64,000 bases of DNA, from assembly GCA_028456385.1 (NCBI GenBank), contig JALNQF010000046.1, forward strand, positions 1-64,000, read 5' to 3'. The stretch's first letter is position 1. Each line of letters begins with the position of its first letter. The DNA comes from Ophiosphaerella korrae. Its lineage: Eukaryota; Ascomycota; Dothideomycetes; Pleosporales; Phaeosphaeriaceae. Position numbers and translations under genes: made by a program. Positions 43,822-55,732 of this stretch are shown piece by piece. The notes beneath the pieces are model-generated. The model was given only the letters and a program-made list of their open reading frames with translations, searched no databases and was not told the origin of the DNA.

Positions 43822-46800
43822 CTTGGGTTAGCGCGGCGGTCGTGGTGCCGTTGAGAAACAAGAGCGCCGAGTTTGACGCGAAGCCACGCAGGCGAGGCGC
43901 AAGCTTAAATATTTCAAAAACAACGTCGTTTGCATCTTGCTATGAATTCATACCACGTTACTCAACCTGGAGGTCGGGACGCCCATGGGGCCCCGCCACC
44001 CCCGCTACAATCGCTGGTATGGTTACTTCATAGGTCGTGTGCTTATTGGTGGGAGTTCTGCGATGTTGCAGCGCGACCGTTTTGTGCCGTGACCCGACAA
44101 CTCCTCCGTCATAGTTTTAGCCTGATGGGAATGGTTCTGAGCCCTGCAAAACCGGTGATCTCCCCACAAACAGCGGCTCGTTTAATGAATCCATGCTCGC
44201 TGGTAACAGATAGGCTGCTGAGAAGTTAGCCTTAGGCGGATGTGATCCCTATCGGGTGTTAGTGATACCGGAAACCGCATGACCACACTGGTGTCGGGCG
44301 CTTTGTGCTTGTGCTATGCACATGTGCATGGGATTGTTGGCAGGGAAAGATCCCTAGTGCATGAACGATCCTACGCTGGTTCATGATTGTTTTGCGCTCC
44401 TGATTGTTGAAATAACGTAGCGAACTCGGAGTTACGGCCTATCGAACTCTAGTGATCTGGTGCCATCCGTATGGTTTGTACTAAAGAGACCAAGTTTAAA
44501 ATGCCGAGGCATAACTGTTAGATTCAAGATCACGCATCCTTGTGTTCTCAACTAACAAGTAGGATTCGACCAGGTTTGCTAGCACAACAGGGTAAAGGAC
44601 GCATGTCAGACACATGACCGATTTATTAGGTATCAAGAACAGCCTAGGGTGAGGAGAAGAACAAAAAGGAGGCCAAAAGCGCATCGCTTCCCCCGTGTCT
44701 ACCCCAGATTTTAGTTATCAAACCTGCTTGAGCCGAGCTTAAGAGTTCTATTCATCATACTATTACAAAATGGCCCTCAACCATTGAGCTGCTTTGGCTC
44801 GAAAATTCTACTCGTTCAGCTTAACCCTTTTGCCTCGAGGTCGCTTATTTTCACAACATCGAGAGCTCCTTCACGCGGCATAAGAAGGATGCGAGGTGGA
44901 ACTTGCGGCGAACTCTTGACCGGACGACTGTACATTTGCGGACACGACCAACCCACTGGTCTCAATCCTCCACGGATTCGTGTATGAAAAGTTACGTTAT
45001 CTCGTACTTGCGCTAAACCAAGGAAAATACGAAAATTGGCTGTCTCTGACACCCGTCGCAACACGGCAGGTAAGCAATAAGCTTATACCAAAGTAGCAGC
45101 AACTCAGCGGTGTAACATCGTCCCAAACATGGCGTCTTCGCATATCTTCCCTTTTACTAGACTTACTCAATTAACTGCACAGGTAAATTCGGAATCTTTA
45201 CACTTGCCATCCACGTTGATTCAGTAAGAAAGTAAATACGGGGGCTGCTATCGTTGTTCAATTGGAGCTAGCACATCTATTTCATCCCCGAAAATTAAGA
45301 AAGTACACGCCAACACTTAAACAAACGGAGAATAGACTGAATCCGTATTCATCGATGCAATTTACTAAGCCTCTACCTTTAGACCAACCTTTCCGCAATG
45401 GTAAATTTACAGCTTTGGCACAACCCTATAATTGTTACGAGAGTTTCTGATCGCGCTAGCTACCTGCCACACCGCTCGAATACTGCGTTCAGCGAACAAT
45501 GACGTTTGTTCTCGTCACATGAGTTGGTCTAAATTTGGGATGGTCTCAATGAAAATGGAAAACCTCGGTTAGAAATGGGGTGGTAAATGAGGACAAAAAA
45601 TTCCGTTTGCACGATATCCACAGCTTCGACATACTTTTTGTTAGAATCAACGGCTTGTCTGACGTTCCTTGGTGAGACCTGAGTATCCTGCAACGAGGAA
45701 ATACAACCAGAAGATTCGAAAATCCAACAATTGAGTGCTCATAAGGTTGGGGTTGAAACAAGTTTACAGCATAGTACTACTCGGTCGTTCAGTATATCCC
45801 TCGCGAAGCCATACCAGCAAAGGAAATTCTTAGATAAAAGCAGGCAAAAGGTCAGGTTTTCTAATATAAAAGGCAAATTGATTTTGGTGTAAAAGCCGGG
45901 AAAAAAGCAAGAAATTGAGATAATAGAAGTATTCACAATACTGAATCGACACCAAACGAACCGTGCTAGTATGTGTGATCATACGGCAGCTTTTTACGCA
46001 TACTAATTTACACAATTGTAAATCAACTATTTCTGCTGAAGCCAGAGCATGTCGTAATTATCTTGTAGTATATAAGCAACGATCTAAAAAGCCATAAGCT
46101 AAGGCAACCTTTGGAGACATTCACAATCAAGACGCACAATCGAAAGTCATACTGTCAGCTTCTCTCTCGACTTATCCAAAATCTTTCTACTTTTAGACTC
46201 TTTCGGCTCTAATTTTCGGTAAACTCGAGGAATCATTTTAATTACAGAAGAATAGGATTTTCGAAATGACTAAAATCTATCGCCGAATCATATCTACTTA
46301 TTCCAAATAATAAAGCCATACCTATTGACTTTCCTTAATCTACTGATTAGTGAGATGCAGGCTACTTTCGGGGGTAGTCGGAGTTAATTTTCCACCCTCA
46401 AGCGATTTTGGCGAATCGTTGATAAAACAGCGCTCCCCAATGCACCGGACGCACTGCACATACAATTAAACGAAATAGCGCATATGGGTCTGAATTCTAC
46501 AAGGCGCATTTAAATTCCTTGGTCAAATAAATCGCAAAATTATTATAGTGGTCATTCTGTTGGCTTGTGTATTGACAACTTTGAAACACGCTTTTGTGCC
46601 TGAATCTAGCTTGCTCTCTATTCGTTCCAACAACACGAGGCTCTCTGCGACTTTTCCAAGCCTTGCTTAACCTCATTGTCTCTTCAAGAACAACATGAAT
46701 CACAGTCTGTAACATGCTCTCAAGATTGAGCAGGAGTGTGCTAGTCAACAGAGAGACTTTTGGCATTTTGCACTTTGATTTCTGATTTCTCAGCAGTCTG

Positions 46801-47084
46801 ATTACGCGGCCGCGTTTTGGGAAACATTGAAGAGTCAAAATGTGCAACAACTGCGACACGATTACAAATGAGAAAAAAGATGTAGGATTGTATAAAATGG
46901 CAGTATTGATTTTTTTTATCGCAATAATTATAATACCAGGTCGAAATACTACAACACATTACGACACACATCATCACAGAGCTTCTACGCAAAATAGTAA
47001 TCTTGCTCCATTTGATCATTTACATACGAATTCTCAATTTTTTAAAAGACATCCTGCGCGTTCCGCGCAACCCGAAGCCTCAAC
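43822..47084. other. 3.3-kb AT-rich gene-poor block
   Basis: The longest stretch without a supported gene. Frames are short, and the AT-rich core is about 44.9-47.0 kb. A 120-codon minus-strand frame (46497-46859) and others lack motifs. No transposase or TIR was recognised, though decayed elements may be hidden. Confidence 0.45.
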
Positions 47085-47828
47085 ATGTCGGCCATAATAG
47101 AATATACCCACCAACCACTCCAAGTCCGTCGCAGGCCCAAAGCCAAAACGTCATCGCGCGAAATACAACAACTCACAACATCTCTAAAAGACTACCAAGC
47201 ACTCTACGAACAGTCGGAGCTCTCCAAAAATAGCAGTCGACATCTGCAGACCAGCATCAAGAACTCGACAACCCCCATCACCAGAATACTTTCCCTCGGT
47301 CTCGGAAGCCTCCTCGTCGCAAAGGGCCAAAGTAGACGATTAAAACAGCTCACCATCCTCCTTGCCCTGCAAAAAGACCTCCAAACAGCCCTTGGCAAAC
47401 CCGTGGAGATATACGCCCAAGATCCAAGCTTCACGCGTGCCGACCACGCCTTCTTGGCCAGTCTGGGTATCCACATCTCACGCACAACATCTGGCGCATC
47501 TCTTGGAGAAGCGGCTGCGCTCATCTCTCCATCTACCCTGATATATTCGCCGTTTCTCACTATAGAAGTGTACGAGTTGTTGCTGGTTACTCCGCAGGTC
47601 CCAGCGACCCTTATATTCGGCGACGATTTCAATGCGCTGCAAAGTAAATGGCCAAGACATAGCGAGGAGCGCAAGCAGGTCGAGCACGTGGTGAAAACGG
47701 GGCTAGGAGGCTTTAGGAGGAGGGCTATTGGTGGTGGGGGTTTTTGGCTGGGTGAGGATGAATCGTTTCCTATGGCGTTGTATCAAATAGCAAGGCCGGG
47801 AGAAGGAAGGGTCAGGGCGAAAATATGA
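47085..47828 (+). CDS. SRR1-domain protein, 247 aa
   Basis: A single exon. After a basic N-terminus (RRRPKAKTSSREIQQLTTSL) come the SRR1 signature parts: ITRILSLGLGSLLVAKGQSR, LTILLALQKDL, VEIYAQDPSFTRADHAFLAS and GIHISRTTSGASLGEAA, then STLIYSPFLTIEVYELLL. Known SRR1-like proteins affect circadian signalling in plants and haem-related regulation and proliferation in other eukaryotes; the fungal role is unclear. The length fits the family. Confidence 0.8.
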   Translation: MSAIIEYTHQPLQVRRRPKAKTSSREIQQLTTSLKDYQALYEQSELSKNSSRHLQTSIKNSTTPITRILSLGLGSLLVAKGQSRRLKQLTILLALQKDLQTALGKPVEIYAQDPSFTRADHAFLASLGIHISRTTSGASLGEAAALISPSTLIYSPFLTIEVYELLLVTPQVPATLIFGDDFNALQSKWPRHSEERKQVEHVVKTGLGGFRRRAIGGGGFWLGEDESFPMALYQIARPGEGRVRAKI

Positions 47829-48051
47829 GGCAACAGGTAAAAACTGTTAAGTCATTTGTATCGAAGATTTCGTGCTGCGAGTGATTTTGTGAAAGTGGAT
47901 GATATATGCTGATTGTAGAACGCAAGCCTAGATACTGATACGGGTATCATAATGAAGCTTGCGAGATCTGCTGGGGCTCATACGCCAGGAATAGCGAGTC
48001 AAGATCTTAAGAAGCGAGTTGTTCGCCATGTCTTGATATCCATAAAGCTAT

Positions 48052-49733
48052 CTACTCCTCCCCTCCACATACACACCTCACTCCCCATCCCCCCCCTCCA
48101 CGACTCCCCTCCAACACAAACCCCCACCCCACCGTCACAGCCGCCACCCCACCCATCCACGCCCACCACACCAGTCCTCCAATCCCCATCTCAATCCCCC
48201 TCGCCACCAAAACACCCGCAACCCCCGGCCCACACGCGCTCGCAAACGCACCCACCATCCCGCCCGCCCCATGCACAGTTCCCATAACCCCACGATGCGG
48301 CGCCGCGTCAGTAAGCAGCAACACGCTGCTCGGAATAGCCATGGTGCGCGCCACGACCTGGGCGAACAGCACGGCGCCCACGGCAAGCCACATATACGGG
48401 CGGCCAGCCAGCAGCACGAGGAACGGGGCTGCGATGTAGGGCAGGGGAAAGATGGCGGATGCAAAGCGGAAGGTGGCGGTAGTGCCGAGGCGGCGGTGGA
48501 GGCGCGGGTAGATGAGAAGTTGGAGGGTTATGCCTGCTATGCCGAAGGCGGCGAGGAGGAGGCCGATTGTTGGGGAGGGGAGGCCGAGGCCGCCGGTTGG
48601 GGAGGGGGAGGGCGGCATAGAGAGGAGGAGGGGGAAGGTGTGGAGGAAGGAAGTGTTGTGGAGGGGGAGGAGGGCGAAGGCTGCGAGGGATTTGCAAAGG
48701 GTTGGGGTCCAGATTGCGTGGAAGGGAGGCGGCGGTTTTTTGGAGGCGGGTTGTGGTGGTGGTGGCGGGGGCAGAGTGATGTCTACTTCTTCGGTTCCGA
48801 GTAAGGTGTAGGTAGGATTGGTCTGTCGGAGGATCGTGTGCTTGATGAAGGTAGAAAGAATAGCTCCGATTTCAAGGCCAATGTCTTTCTGGTGCGCTTT
48901 GGCTGGGAGGCTTTCTCGAAGCCAGAGTATAGCAGTAACCAGACAAGTTGCGAGGGCTACACCATTGAATATGGCTGGAAGTGCGTAAGGAAATTCCAAC
49001 GCCCATTGCACACCGGAGTCGTTTTTCGTAAAGTTAAAAAGTCCCTTTGGGCCAAAAAGGAAGGGCAAGTTGTCAACAGGGTCAGCAAGACAACCTCCAA
49101 CCGCTAGCGCAATTACCCGCCCCGAATTAAAAATTACCGGCGGAGCCAGAAATGCTCTGGGCTGATGTTTTCTTTCTTTGACAATCTCGGCAGTCATGGT
49201 TCGCATGACACCCACAATCCCATTGGCCATACCCGCAATCATCCGCCAAAAAACGAGCATACCAATTGTGCGTGAAAACCCGAAACCCAGATTCGCAATA
49301 ACGCTTATCGCAAGACCAAGGACGATGGCTGGCTTGCGACCGTAGATATCCGAAAATCGACCCCAAACCATACTGGTAACCATCTGTCCAACGGGAAAAG
49401 CTGCTGCAAGAAGGCCCATGAGGCGAGAAATTTGCTGTGGTTCAGCAGGCTGGCCAGGCGTTGATATAATGGACTTGATCAGAAAGTAAAGATACGGCAG
49501 GAGACAGGCGTTTGAAAGTGGAGTGGAAAGCCGACAGAGTGACAGGAGGAGGATCTGCTTTTTGTGGGGAAGGCTTCGCCATGTTGCTTCGCCAGATTTC
49601 TCGACATCTCCACTGCACGTCAATGGCTCTGAAGTTGTACTCCCTGGCTTATCAGCGTAGTTTCTGACGACTCGAATGTCGCTAACTTACTGAGAAGCTG
49701 TTCCTCGTCGACGCCATGGCTGCTAGACTTCAT
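48052..49733 (-). CDS. MFS transporter, drug/ZIFL-like (DHA1 type)
   Basis: Exons 49733-49691 and 49643-48052 give 544 residues; the 47-nt intron runs GTAAGT..AGCCAG. The start MKSSSHGVDEEQLL is followed by ILLLSLCRLSTPLSNACLLP and motif A of the MFS in GQMVTSMVWGRFSDIYGRKP. Further motifs include LVFWRMIAGMANGIVGVMRT. Twelve helices are likely, with a long central loop rich in Pro (PPPPPPQPASKKPPPPF). Relatives include fungal DHA1-type drug and zinc-induced-facilitator-like carriers; the substrate is unknown. It is convergent with the SRR1 gene, about 220 bp apart. Confidence 0.82.
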
Positions 49734-50372
49734 CCCTACAGCGCGCCCTTATAATCAATAAAGCCGCACCAGGTCAAATTGCAATCACTCCATGTGTCTT
49801 AAAATCGAGAAAATGCGTAAGGAAAGCATTCCAAAGTCTCGAATTCGAGAAATCTCGAGGGATTTTAATGTTTTAATTCGGCATGCAAGGAAGGCCAAGA
49901 GAATACCAAGAGGCCATGGTACGCGTACGTAAGTAATTGCCCGAAGATTCCTTGTCAATGTATTCTATTGGGTGCACTCTATTGGGCCGCACAATTACCA
50001 AGTTAGAAGGTCGAGATGATGTTTTTAGTTGCCAGATGAATTGGAATTGATGATTGGCTCCATGGTGGATACTTTGATAGCATCGCCTCGCTAGGTACAT
50101 TGCGCCGCCGGCATGTGCATCCTGCCCTGGTTCATGCATGAAGCGCACTAAATTTGCGACGACGTGGAACTAATATGACGATACATCGAGCCGAGGGTAT
50201 TCGCCACACTGTAGAATATCAGTTTGCTCGCAGACAGGTTATTGAGGGTTTTCATGATACCGGATTCGATGCGCGCGCAGCAGTGAAACCTGACTTGAGG
50301 CAATACAGGCGTAAAACTGCCCTTGGAGACCAATTCAACCTCGCGACAGCTGCAAGCCCAAGTGCTTCAGCC
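49734..50372. other. Divergent promoter region
   Basis: This separates the MFS gene from the phosphatase gene. The reading frame of the latter is open back to 50154, but the conserved part starts later. It includes palindromic TCGAGAAATCTCGA-like sequence at about 49846-49858. Confidence 0.4.
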
Positions 50373-51387
50373 ATGGACCCCGCCACGGACTCCCTTCTCA
50401 CACCCTCATATTCACCACCACACCCATCCTTTCCCCCATTTTGTATCGTACCCGGCGTCTCAAACTTCCGAGACATAGGCGGCTGGCCCGTTTCCGTCCA
50501 ACATGGCACGCAGCCTAAACATGTGCGGCAAGGCCTCATTTTCCGGGGCGGCGACACTACACACATAACCGCTGCAGGTATCACCAAACTAAAGAAATTA
50601 AATGTGAGCAGAGACTTCGACCTGAGAAGTAAACAGCAAATGGAAAAGACAGGCGGACTGAAGGATTTGAGTGAATGGGGAATAAAAACGATATGGAGTC
50701 CGGTGTTTGGGGAGGCAGAATATACGAAGGCGAAGGCGGGGAATAGGTATGAGATGTATGCTAGTGAAGATTCTGCTGTATGTTTTTCATTACTTGTCTC
50801 ACGTTTGTGGTTGAGGCTTAAATTTAAGAAAATTAGTTAACAGGTGAGATTAGACTAAAGCTAATGTTCGCCAGGATATCGTAAACGCGTTTGTCGAAAT
50901 ATTGGAATCGGGCTCGTCCATGTTGCGTGAAGTAATGCGCCAACTATTGTCACTCGAGAGGGATTATGGGACCCCTCGGGCATTGTTCCTCCATTGCACT
51001 ACCGGAAACAATCGCACTGGAGTGTTTATTGCACTGTTACTTTTGCTCCTCCGCGTGCCTTCTTCGCTTATTATCCGGGAATACACACTAAGTGAATTCG
51101 GTCTTGCGCCGACAAGGCATATCAACGTCGAGCGGCTGTTGAGGAACGGTGCGTTCAAAGCAGATGGAGAAGCTGGGGCAAGAAAGAAGTGTGAGAGGAT
51201 GGTAAGTGCAAGAGGGCAGAGTATGCAGGCGTTGCTTGCCGAGATGGAGAAGCGCGGAGGGGCCGAGGAGTATTTCAAGGTAGATGTGGGACTGATGCCG
51301 GACGAAATAAAGAGTATCAGGAAGATATTGACAGCAGATGGGGAGGGGCTCTTTAGCGACAGGACTGGTGAGGATACAAAAACGTGA
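50373..51387 (+). CDS. Tyrosine/dual-specificity phosphatase (Y_phosphatase3 type)
   Basis: Exons 50373-50777 and 50875-51387 give 305 residues; the 97-nt intron runs GTATGT..CGCCAG with a CTAAT branch. The N-terminal part has VPGVSNFRDIGGWPV and RQGLIFRGGDTTHITAAGIT, then the DLRSKQQMEK strand. The catalytic loop is H175-C176-TTGNN-R182-TG. The usual loop in this family is HCxAGKDRTG, so the Lys-Asp pair is replaced by Asn-Asn here. The nucleophile Cys and the Arg are kept, so activity is likely but substrate preference may differ. Related proteins act on phosphotyrosine or phosphoinositides. The ATG at 50373 is chosen because upstream residues are unlike the family. Confidence 0.82.
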
Positions 51388-51411
51388 TGGCAGGCTGAAT
51401 CTGGTGATGTG

Positions 51412-52155
51412 CTATCGGTACGTGATCTTGTCTGGCAAAGGGCCTGGTAGTCCCGTTCTCTGTGTCTCGAGAGCGTCAACTTCAAAAGCGTCCTGGGGTC
51501 CTCCACGCTGGTGTTGTAGTTGGTGTTGCTCCTGCTCTTGCGGCACATACGGCAGATCTTTATTCTTGTTCAATATCACATTGGCTTGGTTGCCCGCGAC
51601 AGCCTTTTGCCTCTGTTCCATAATCACTTTCTCGATCACCTTGGCACAAATGCCCCTATGTGCTTCTTCCATCTTGCCCTTGACAAAAGGCATCATCCAC
51701 CACGCGCAGGTGACTTCAACATCTTCCACCAAAACCCATTCTGCATCTCCAACGCCTGTACCTTCACCTTCAACTTCCGCACCTGCGCCGCCCTTGACGA
51801 CTCTGAATTCAGCACGCACAATGACGCCACTCGCATCAGCTCTTGTCTTGATTCCTGTCGGGGTATTCTGGAAGCAGCTTGGGAACTTGATGTATTTCTT
51901 GCCCCATTCGCCAACGCCGGGGATGAAGGTAATGACTTCTGTGACCATATACGTCGACACAAGGCTTATGTCCGTGGGATACCAATAGGTGTCCTTGAGA
52001 GTTTCTGGGTCGGTCGTAGGCAGCTTGTGATGACCCTGGGTCAGTGCTTGCAAGGTCAGGGCTGTGTTGTGGTCGTGGAGGGCGGCGGTTACAGTTTGAG
52101 GAGATATATGGGCGGGGATTTGCGCAGCAGTGTGGAGGTGATGTTTTGCGCTCAT
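51412..52155 (-). CDS. DUF7053-type protein, 247 aa
   Basis: A single exon. It begins MSAKHHLHTAAQIPAHISPQ and has LHDHNTALTLQALTQGHHKL and TDPETLKDTYWYPTDISLV, followed by beta-rich segments (EVITFIPGVGEWGKKYIKFP, VRAEFRVVKGGAGAEVEGEG) and CAWWMMPFVKGKMEEAHRGI. This order matches fungal DUF7053 proteins, which resemble START-like lipid-binding folds. The C-terminal 50 residues are disordered and Gln-rich. Function unknown. Its stop is 24 bp from that of the phosphatase gene (tail to tail). Confidence 0.65.
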   Translation of the reverse strand: MSAKHHLHTAAQIPAHISPQTVTAALHDHNTALTLQALTQGHHKLPTTDPETLKDTYWYPTDISLVSTYMVTEVITFIPGVGEWGKKYIKFPSCFQNTPTGIKTRADASGVIVRAEFRVVKGGAGAEVEGEGTGVGDAEWVLVEDVEVTCAWWMMPFVKGKMEEAHRGICAKVIEKVIMEQRQKAVAGNQANVILNKNKDLPYVPQEQEQHQLQHQRGGPQDAFEVDALETQRTGLPGPLPDKITYR

Positions 52156-52785
52156 GTTTACAGCAGCGATGCGAGTGATGCGACCACTATCGAATTAATT
52201 GCTTGGCTGTCGAATCGGCGTGTGAGGAGGTGGGTGTCTGAATCCTTGGCTCACTTGGGTTGTTGCATGTATCCACGCTAAAAGCAAAATTAATCGAGTA
52301 GTATTACAGCAGGTGGGCTATGATATAGTTCTGTTTTGAAAATGCCGCAAGCGCTGAACAAAAGAGAGGGGGTGCATGCCGCTGGGTGATGGCGTTGCTA
52401 TTTCCAGCTGAAGCACACACGGACTCGAGTCCAGACAAGTTGACGTCACCCGACTGCGCTTTGCCTGAATAGGAAGAGCAAACTCCATTGCAAGGGCGCT
52501 TATCGAACAGCGTTCAGACGTTCATGTTTGAGTCCTGGAGTTTGGCAACCAATCATGCTAACAATCAGACTCCATTGCAGCATGTACAAATACTCCACGG
52601 CGGCATAAAACGTGGCCGGATAGTATTCGAGTGGATTTGAATAATAATAATCACAAATGGTGTAAAATGTGTCAGGACAACTCAGTAATATTTAGCAGAA
52701 GATATGTACATCTGAGTTGGCCTGGAATTAACGTAAGGGCGGATATACCACTTCCCCCAACCAGCAAAGCACAATGAGGCCCAGC
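52156..52785. other. Intergenic, nothing recognised
   Basis: The upstream region of the DUF7053 gene and the 3' flank of the UstYa-like gene. No supported ORF. Confidence 0.45.
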
Positions 52786-53703
52786 TCAAAAAATCTCCTG
52801 ATCATCATACGCCCTCACACTTTCCAACCGCTCCCTCACCTTCACTGGGTCCTTACAAACATGCTTACTATCCCACCCATCGCTCCCCCCATTATGATCC
52901 GGGAACGTAGTCTCCAGCCCTTCAAGACTCATATCAGCGCTGCACATAATAGCTTGCCTCATGTAATCGAAGCAGTGGATCATGTGCCAATGATGGTCGT
53001 CTTCGAGCTCGTGGCCAGATGTCAGGCCGCTGTAGACTGCGACGACGGCGTAGAGGCAGTGCAGCTGGTGCGTCATGCTGGTGGTGAAAATGGTCGCGTT
53101 AGGCCAGATGATGGGGGTGGGAAGGTCGTGGTAGTTTTCGGGGTCGGGGATTTTTTGGAACCCCATGCCAACTGTCAAGCAAGGTTAAGATAGGTTGTAG
53201 AGAAGGAGGTGGACGATGGCCAACATACTAGGTAGGAGCTCGTTCCAGGCGCGTAGGACCTCGGGCTTGAAGAATTCCGATGTGTTGTATGGTGCAAAGG
53301 TTTGGTTGATCTCAAACTTTGTGATCTGTGTTGGAACTATCGGAGGTTAGCTGCTGATGTGATTCTGTATGGTAAATGACTTACTATGCGGTGACCAGCC
53401 GGTAATATCACCACCGACATCATTGGCGCTCGTCGAACGACTTTTCCACAATGCTGAGTCGAGTAGCCCCTGTTCCTTCGCTAATAAACCAATGATGATG
53501 AACTGCAAGCCTATTACAAGCACCCATCGAAGTGCCGCCAAGCATGAACACGCTCTTTGCCTCCTGGAAATCTGTGGCTTGTGATGAAAGTCCCCCGTTG
53601 ACCACTGCTTCTCTGTACCCACTAGAGATTCAACTTCAGTCGATGAGTCGTCGTCGTGGTGCTCATGATGATTTACGTGTGCGTAGTCGTGTTGTGGCGA
53701 CAT
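52786..53703 (-). CDS. UstYa-like (DUF3328) oxidase
   Basis: Exons 53703-53385, 53336-53229 and 53171-52786 give 270 residues; introns are 48 and 57 nt. The N-terminus is His- and Asp-rich, followed by one membrane segment (LAALRWVLVIGLQFIIIGLL, about residues 55-75). The two copper-binding-type motifs are HQLHC (177-181) and H208-C209 in HMIHCFDYMRQ. In known fungal ribosomal-peptide pathways such as ustiloxin, these membrane oxidases oxidise and cyclise core peptides. Here no repeated precursor peptide, no peptidase and no second UstYa gene are seen nearby, so it is an orphan in this window. The ATG at 53703 is chosen because the earlier 50 codons look like leader sequence. Confidence 0.82.
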
Positions 53704-54812
53704 TGTGAGGTGCGATGCAAGAAGATAACGGTATAAAAATAGAACTGAGCAGAACAAGAACGAAGGTGAAAATGGTGAGCACAGCTGAAGATGCAAACTG
53801 GAGGCATCTGAGGTTAAAATGTATGCATAGTCCGGAGGCCCACCTCCGGCGCCTTGAATCATGCATACTCGATATCGTATAGCCTGTCAAATGCCGCTGG
53901 CGCGTACTCAGGTATGCGGACCAGGCGAACAGTTCCAGGCGTGATGTAGAGAACTCAAACGTTGGGTCAGGCATCTGGTGCCGAGCCTAGGACCACGATC
54001 GTTAGCCTGTCCGAATGAAACGGATGATGAATCGCCAAGAGTGAGAAGCTACTGGCATTCCGCGTTTAGCGAGGTTGGCATGAAACCCAGTCTAAACATC
54101 GCTCATGATCGCAGCAATTATCGCCATTGCTTTTTAATGCAGCCCGGTTCATGTGCAGTTGACTATTGCGTGCAATAGGATAATTGTCTGCTTGCAAGGC
54201 ATAGATCGTAGGATTGTGGAGTTGGCTTACACAGCAACGCTAGTTTTGGAGTGCAGTTGTCAACCAGTGGGAGTGGCACAATATAGCAAGGTAGATTCTT
54301 ATCTGCTGCGTAGTACAATCAGCATCTTGGGAAGTTCAAGGATGTTGTCGACAGAAACTGCATGTTTACTAATAGACTTGCCTCAACGGGCACGCTTGAC
54401 TGAGACATCTAGGGGGGACCACTTGAATTAGTGTGAACTGAACAAAGGAGCGACCGCATCTACAAGATTTACGTTAGAAAATACCCGATTAGGAAAGTCT
54501 CCGAAAGTGTCGGTAGCTGCACAATTATGCAATTTGAACTGAGTAGAAGTGTGCGTGCGTGAACGTCTCGCTCCGCCACATGGGTCTAACGCCTCGAAGC
54601 GACGCACCTTTAGCCAATTCTAGGGAAATTACCAACAAGTGTCGAGGTATGTTTAGACAGCAGCTCGACCAAACTCAGCCGGCATCGTCTAGGCGTCGAG
54701 TTCGGTTTGGTATATTTGCGCGCTATTGCAGATTGCAAAAGAAACATAAGTCGACACAGGGTCAGCAGACTTTGATGCTGCCTGGACTGATAGATTGCGA
54801 AACCAAAATGGG
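53704..54812. other. Intergenic, nothing recognised
   Basis: About 1.1 kb upstream of the UstYa-like gene and beyond the end of the 2OG oxygenase gene. Only shadow frames are seen. Confidence 0.45.
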
Positions 54813-55615
54813 TCATCGTCGGACACAGAGGTCACTCCGAATGACCCATTTCTCACCTTCAACCACTTCTCGGCCTTCATGGAGCATGCATGCGGCGCCG
54901 TGGCGATGTAAGAGGGCAAGGCCGACTTCAAGACCGACCACGATAGGCTCTGGTGGAGGGCTCTTGGACTTCTTGCTCGGCGGGTCTGGATAGAAGACGG
55001 TCTCTCCACCAACACACCCAGTCGCTGGCGAAGTGAGATACAGCAGCAGGGTCCATGTGGTGCGCGCCGGCGTGGGTGGTGTCCCTGGAAGAGACACGTT
55101 GTTTGAATCATCGTCTGCAGTTCATGACGATGATCAGACCTGAGGGCATACCCCTTCAACAACAAAAACAGAGGAAGCCACTTACAGTGCTGATCGAAGA
55201 ATTGCCCTTTGGAGTAGCGGTAGATGCGAATGTTCGGATTGAGGCCAATGACGTGTCCACCCCAGAGGTCTTTGCCAACAGCGCCGGTGACTAGATCTTT
55301 CAAAGCCGTCTGGCTCCAGAGCCTTTCTGCAAAGGCAGCATCATGTACTTGGTAGCGGTCGTTGACGCGCACTGCATCGCCCTTCTTGGGCTTGCCAGGC
55401 GTGGTGGTGAGCGGCAGTGAGGTGAGAAACGACACGTAGTTCTTGCACAGCGCCGCTGTCCAGAAGTTTGGAATGGTGAGAATCTGCCCCGGTACCGTCT
55501 CGTGCAGCGTGAGATGGGACGGGGGAACCAGAGGAGAAAAGATGGGCCAGTCTGGCAGTTGGGGCCCAGCAACGGGCGGGAGGCCCTCGCGCCTTCCTTT
55601 CTTCTTAGGAGCCAT
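54813..55615 (-). CDS. 2OG-Fe(II) oxygenase (prolyl-hydroxylase-like)
   Basis: Exons 55615-55186 and 55114-54813 give 243 residues; the 71-nt intron runs GTAAGT..CTGCAG. The double-stranded beta-helix shows the iron-binding triad H143-x-D145 (FFDQHYDD) and H222 (ACMLHEG), with R236 as the likely 2-oxoglutarate anchor. The Y codon at the splice is T|AC. The N-terminus is basic (MAPKKKGRREG), which suggests a nuclear or ribosome-linked location. Known relatives hydroxylate prolines in collagen-like, ribosomal or transcription-linked proteins; the substrate here is unknown. It is divergently paired with the forkhead gene, with 117 bp between the two start codons. Confidence 0.82.
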
Positions 55616-55732
55616 GGTGCATAGTGCAAGCTTGCATGCGCGGTGCTTCTGTTGCCACTTCTCCTCCTACTCCTCTTTTACCTTTCTCTGTGTGCGTCTC
55701 TTTCTCTCACTCAGATCAGACAGGCGCAAAGC
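55616..55732. promoter_or_regulatory. Short shared promoter of the 2OG-oxygenase and forkhead genes
   Basis: Only 117 bp lie between the 2OG-oxygenase ATG (55615, minus) and the chosen forkhead ATG (55733, plus). The stretch is pyrimidine-rich (CTCCTCCTACTCCTCTTTTACC). Co-expression is possible but not shown. Confidence 0.5.

Noticed and set aside
46497..46859. 120-codon minus-strand frame in the AT-rich block
   Set aside because: No motif, no splice partners, and composition like the surrounding non-coding DNA.
47085..53703. A secondary-metabolite or ribosomal-peptide gene cluster around the UstYa-like gene and the MFS transporter
   Set aside because: There is no precursor peptide, no polyketide or peptide synthase and no pathway regulator; neighbours are housekeeping-like genes.
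54559..54993. 144-codon plus-strand frame opposite the 2OG oxygenase gene
   Set aside because: It overlaps the conserved second exon antisense and has no features.
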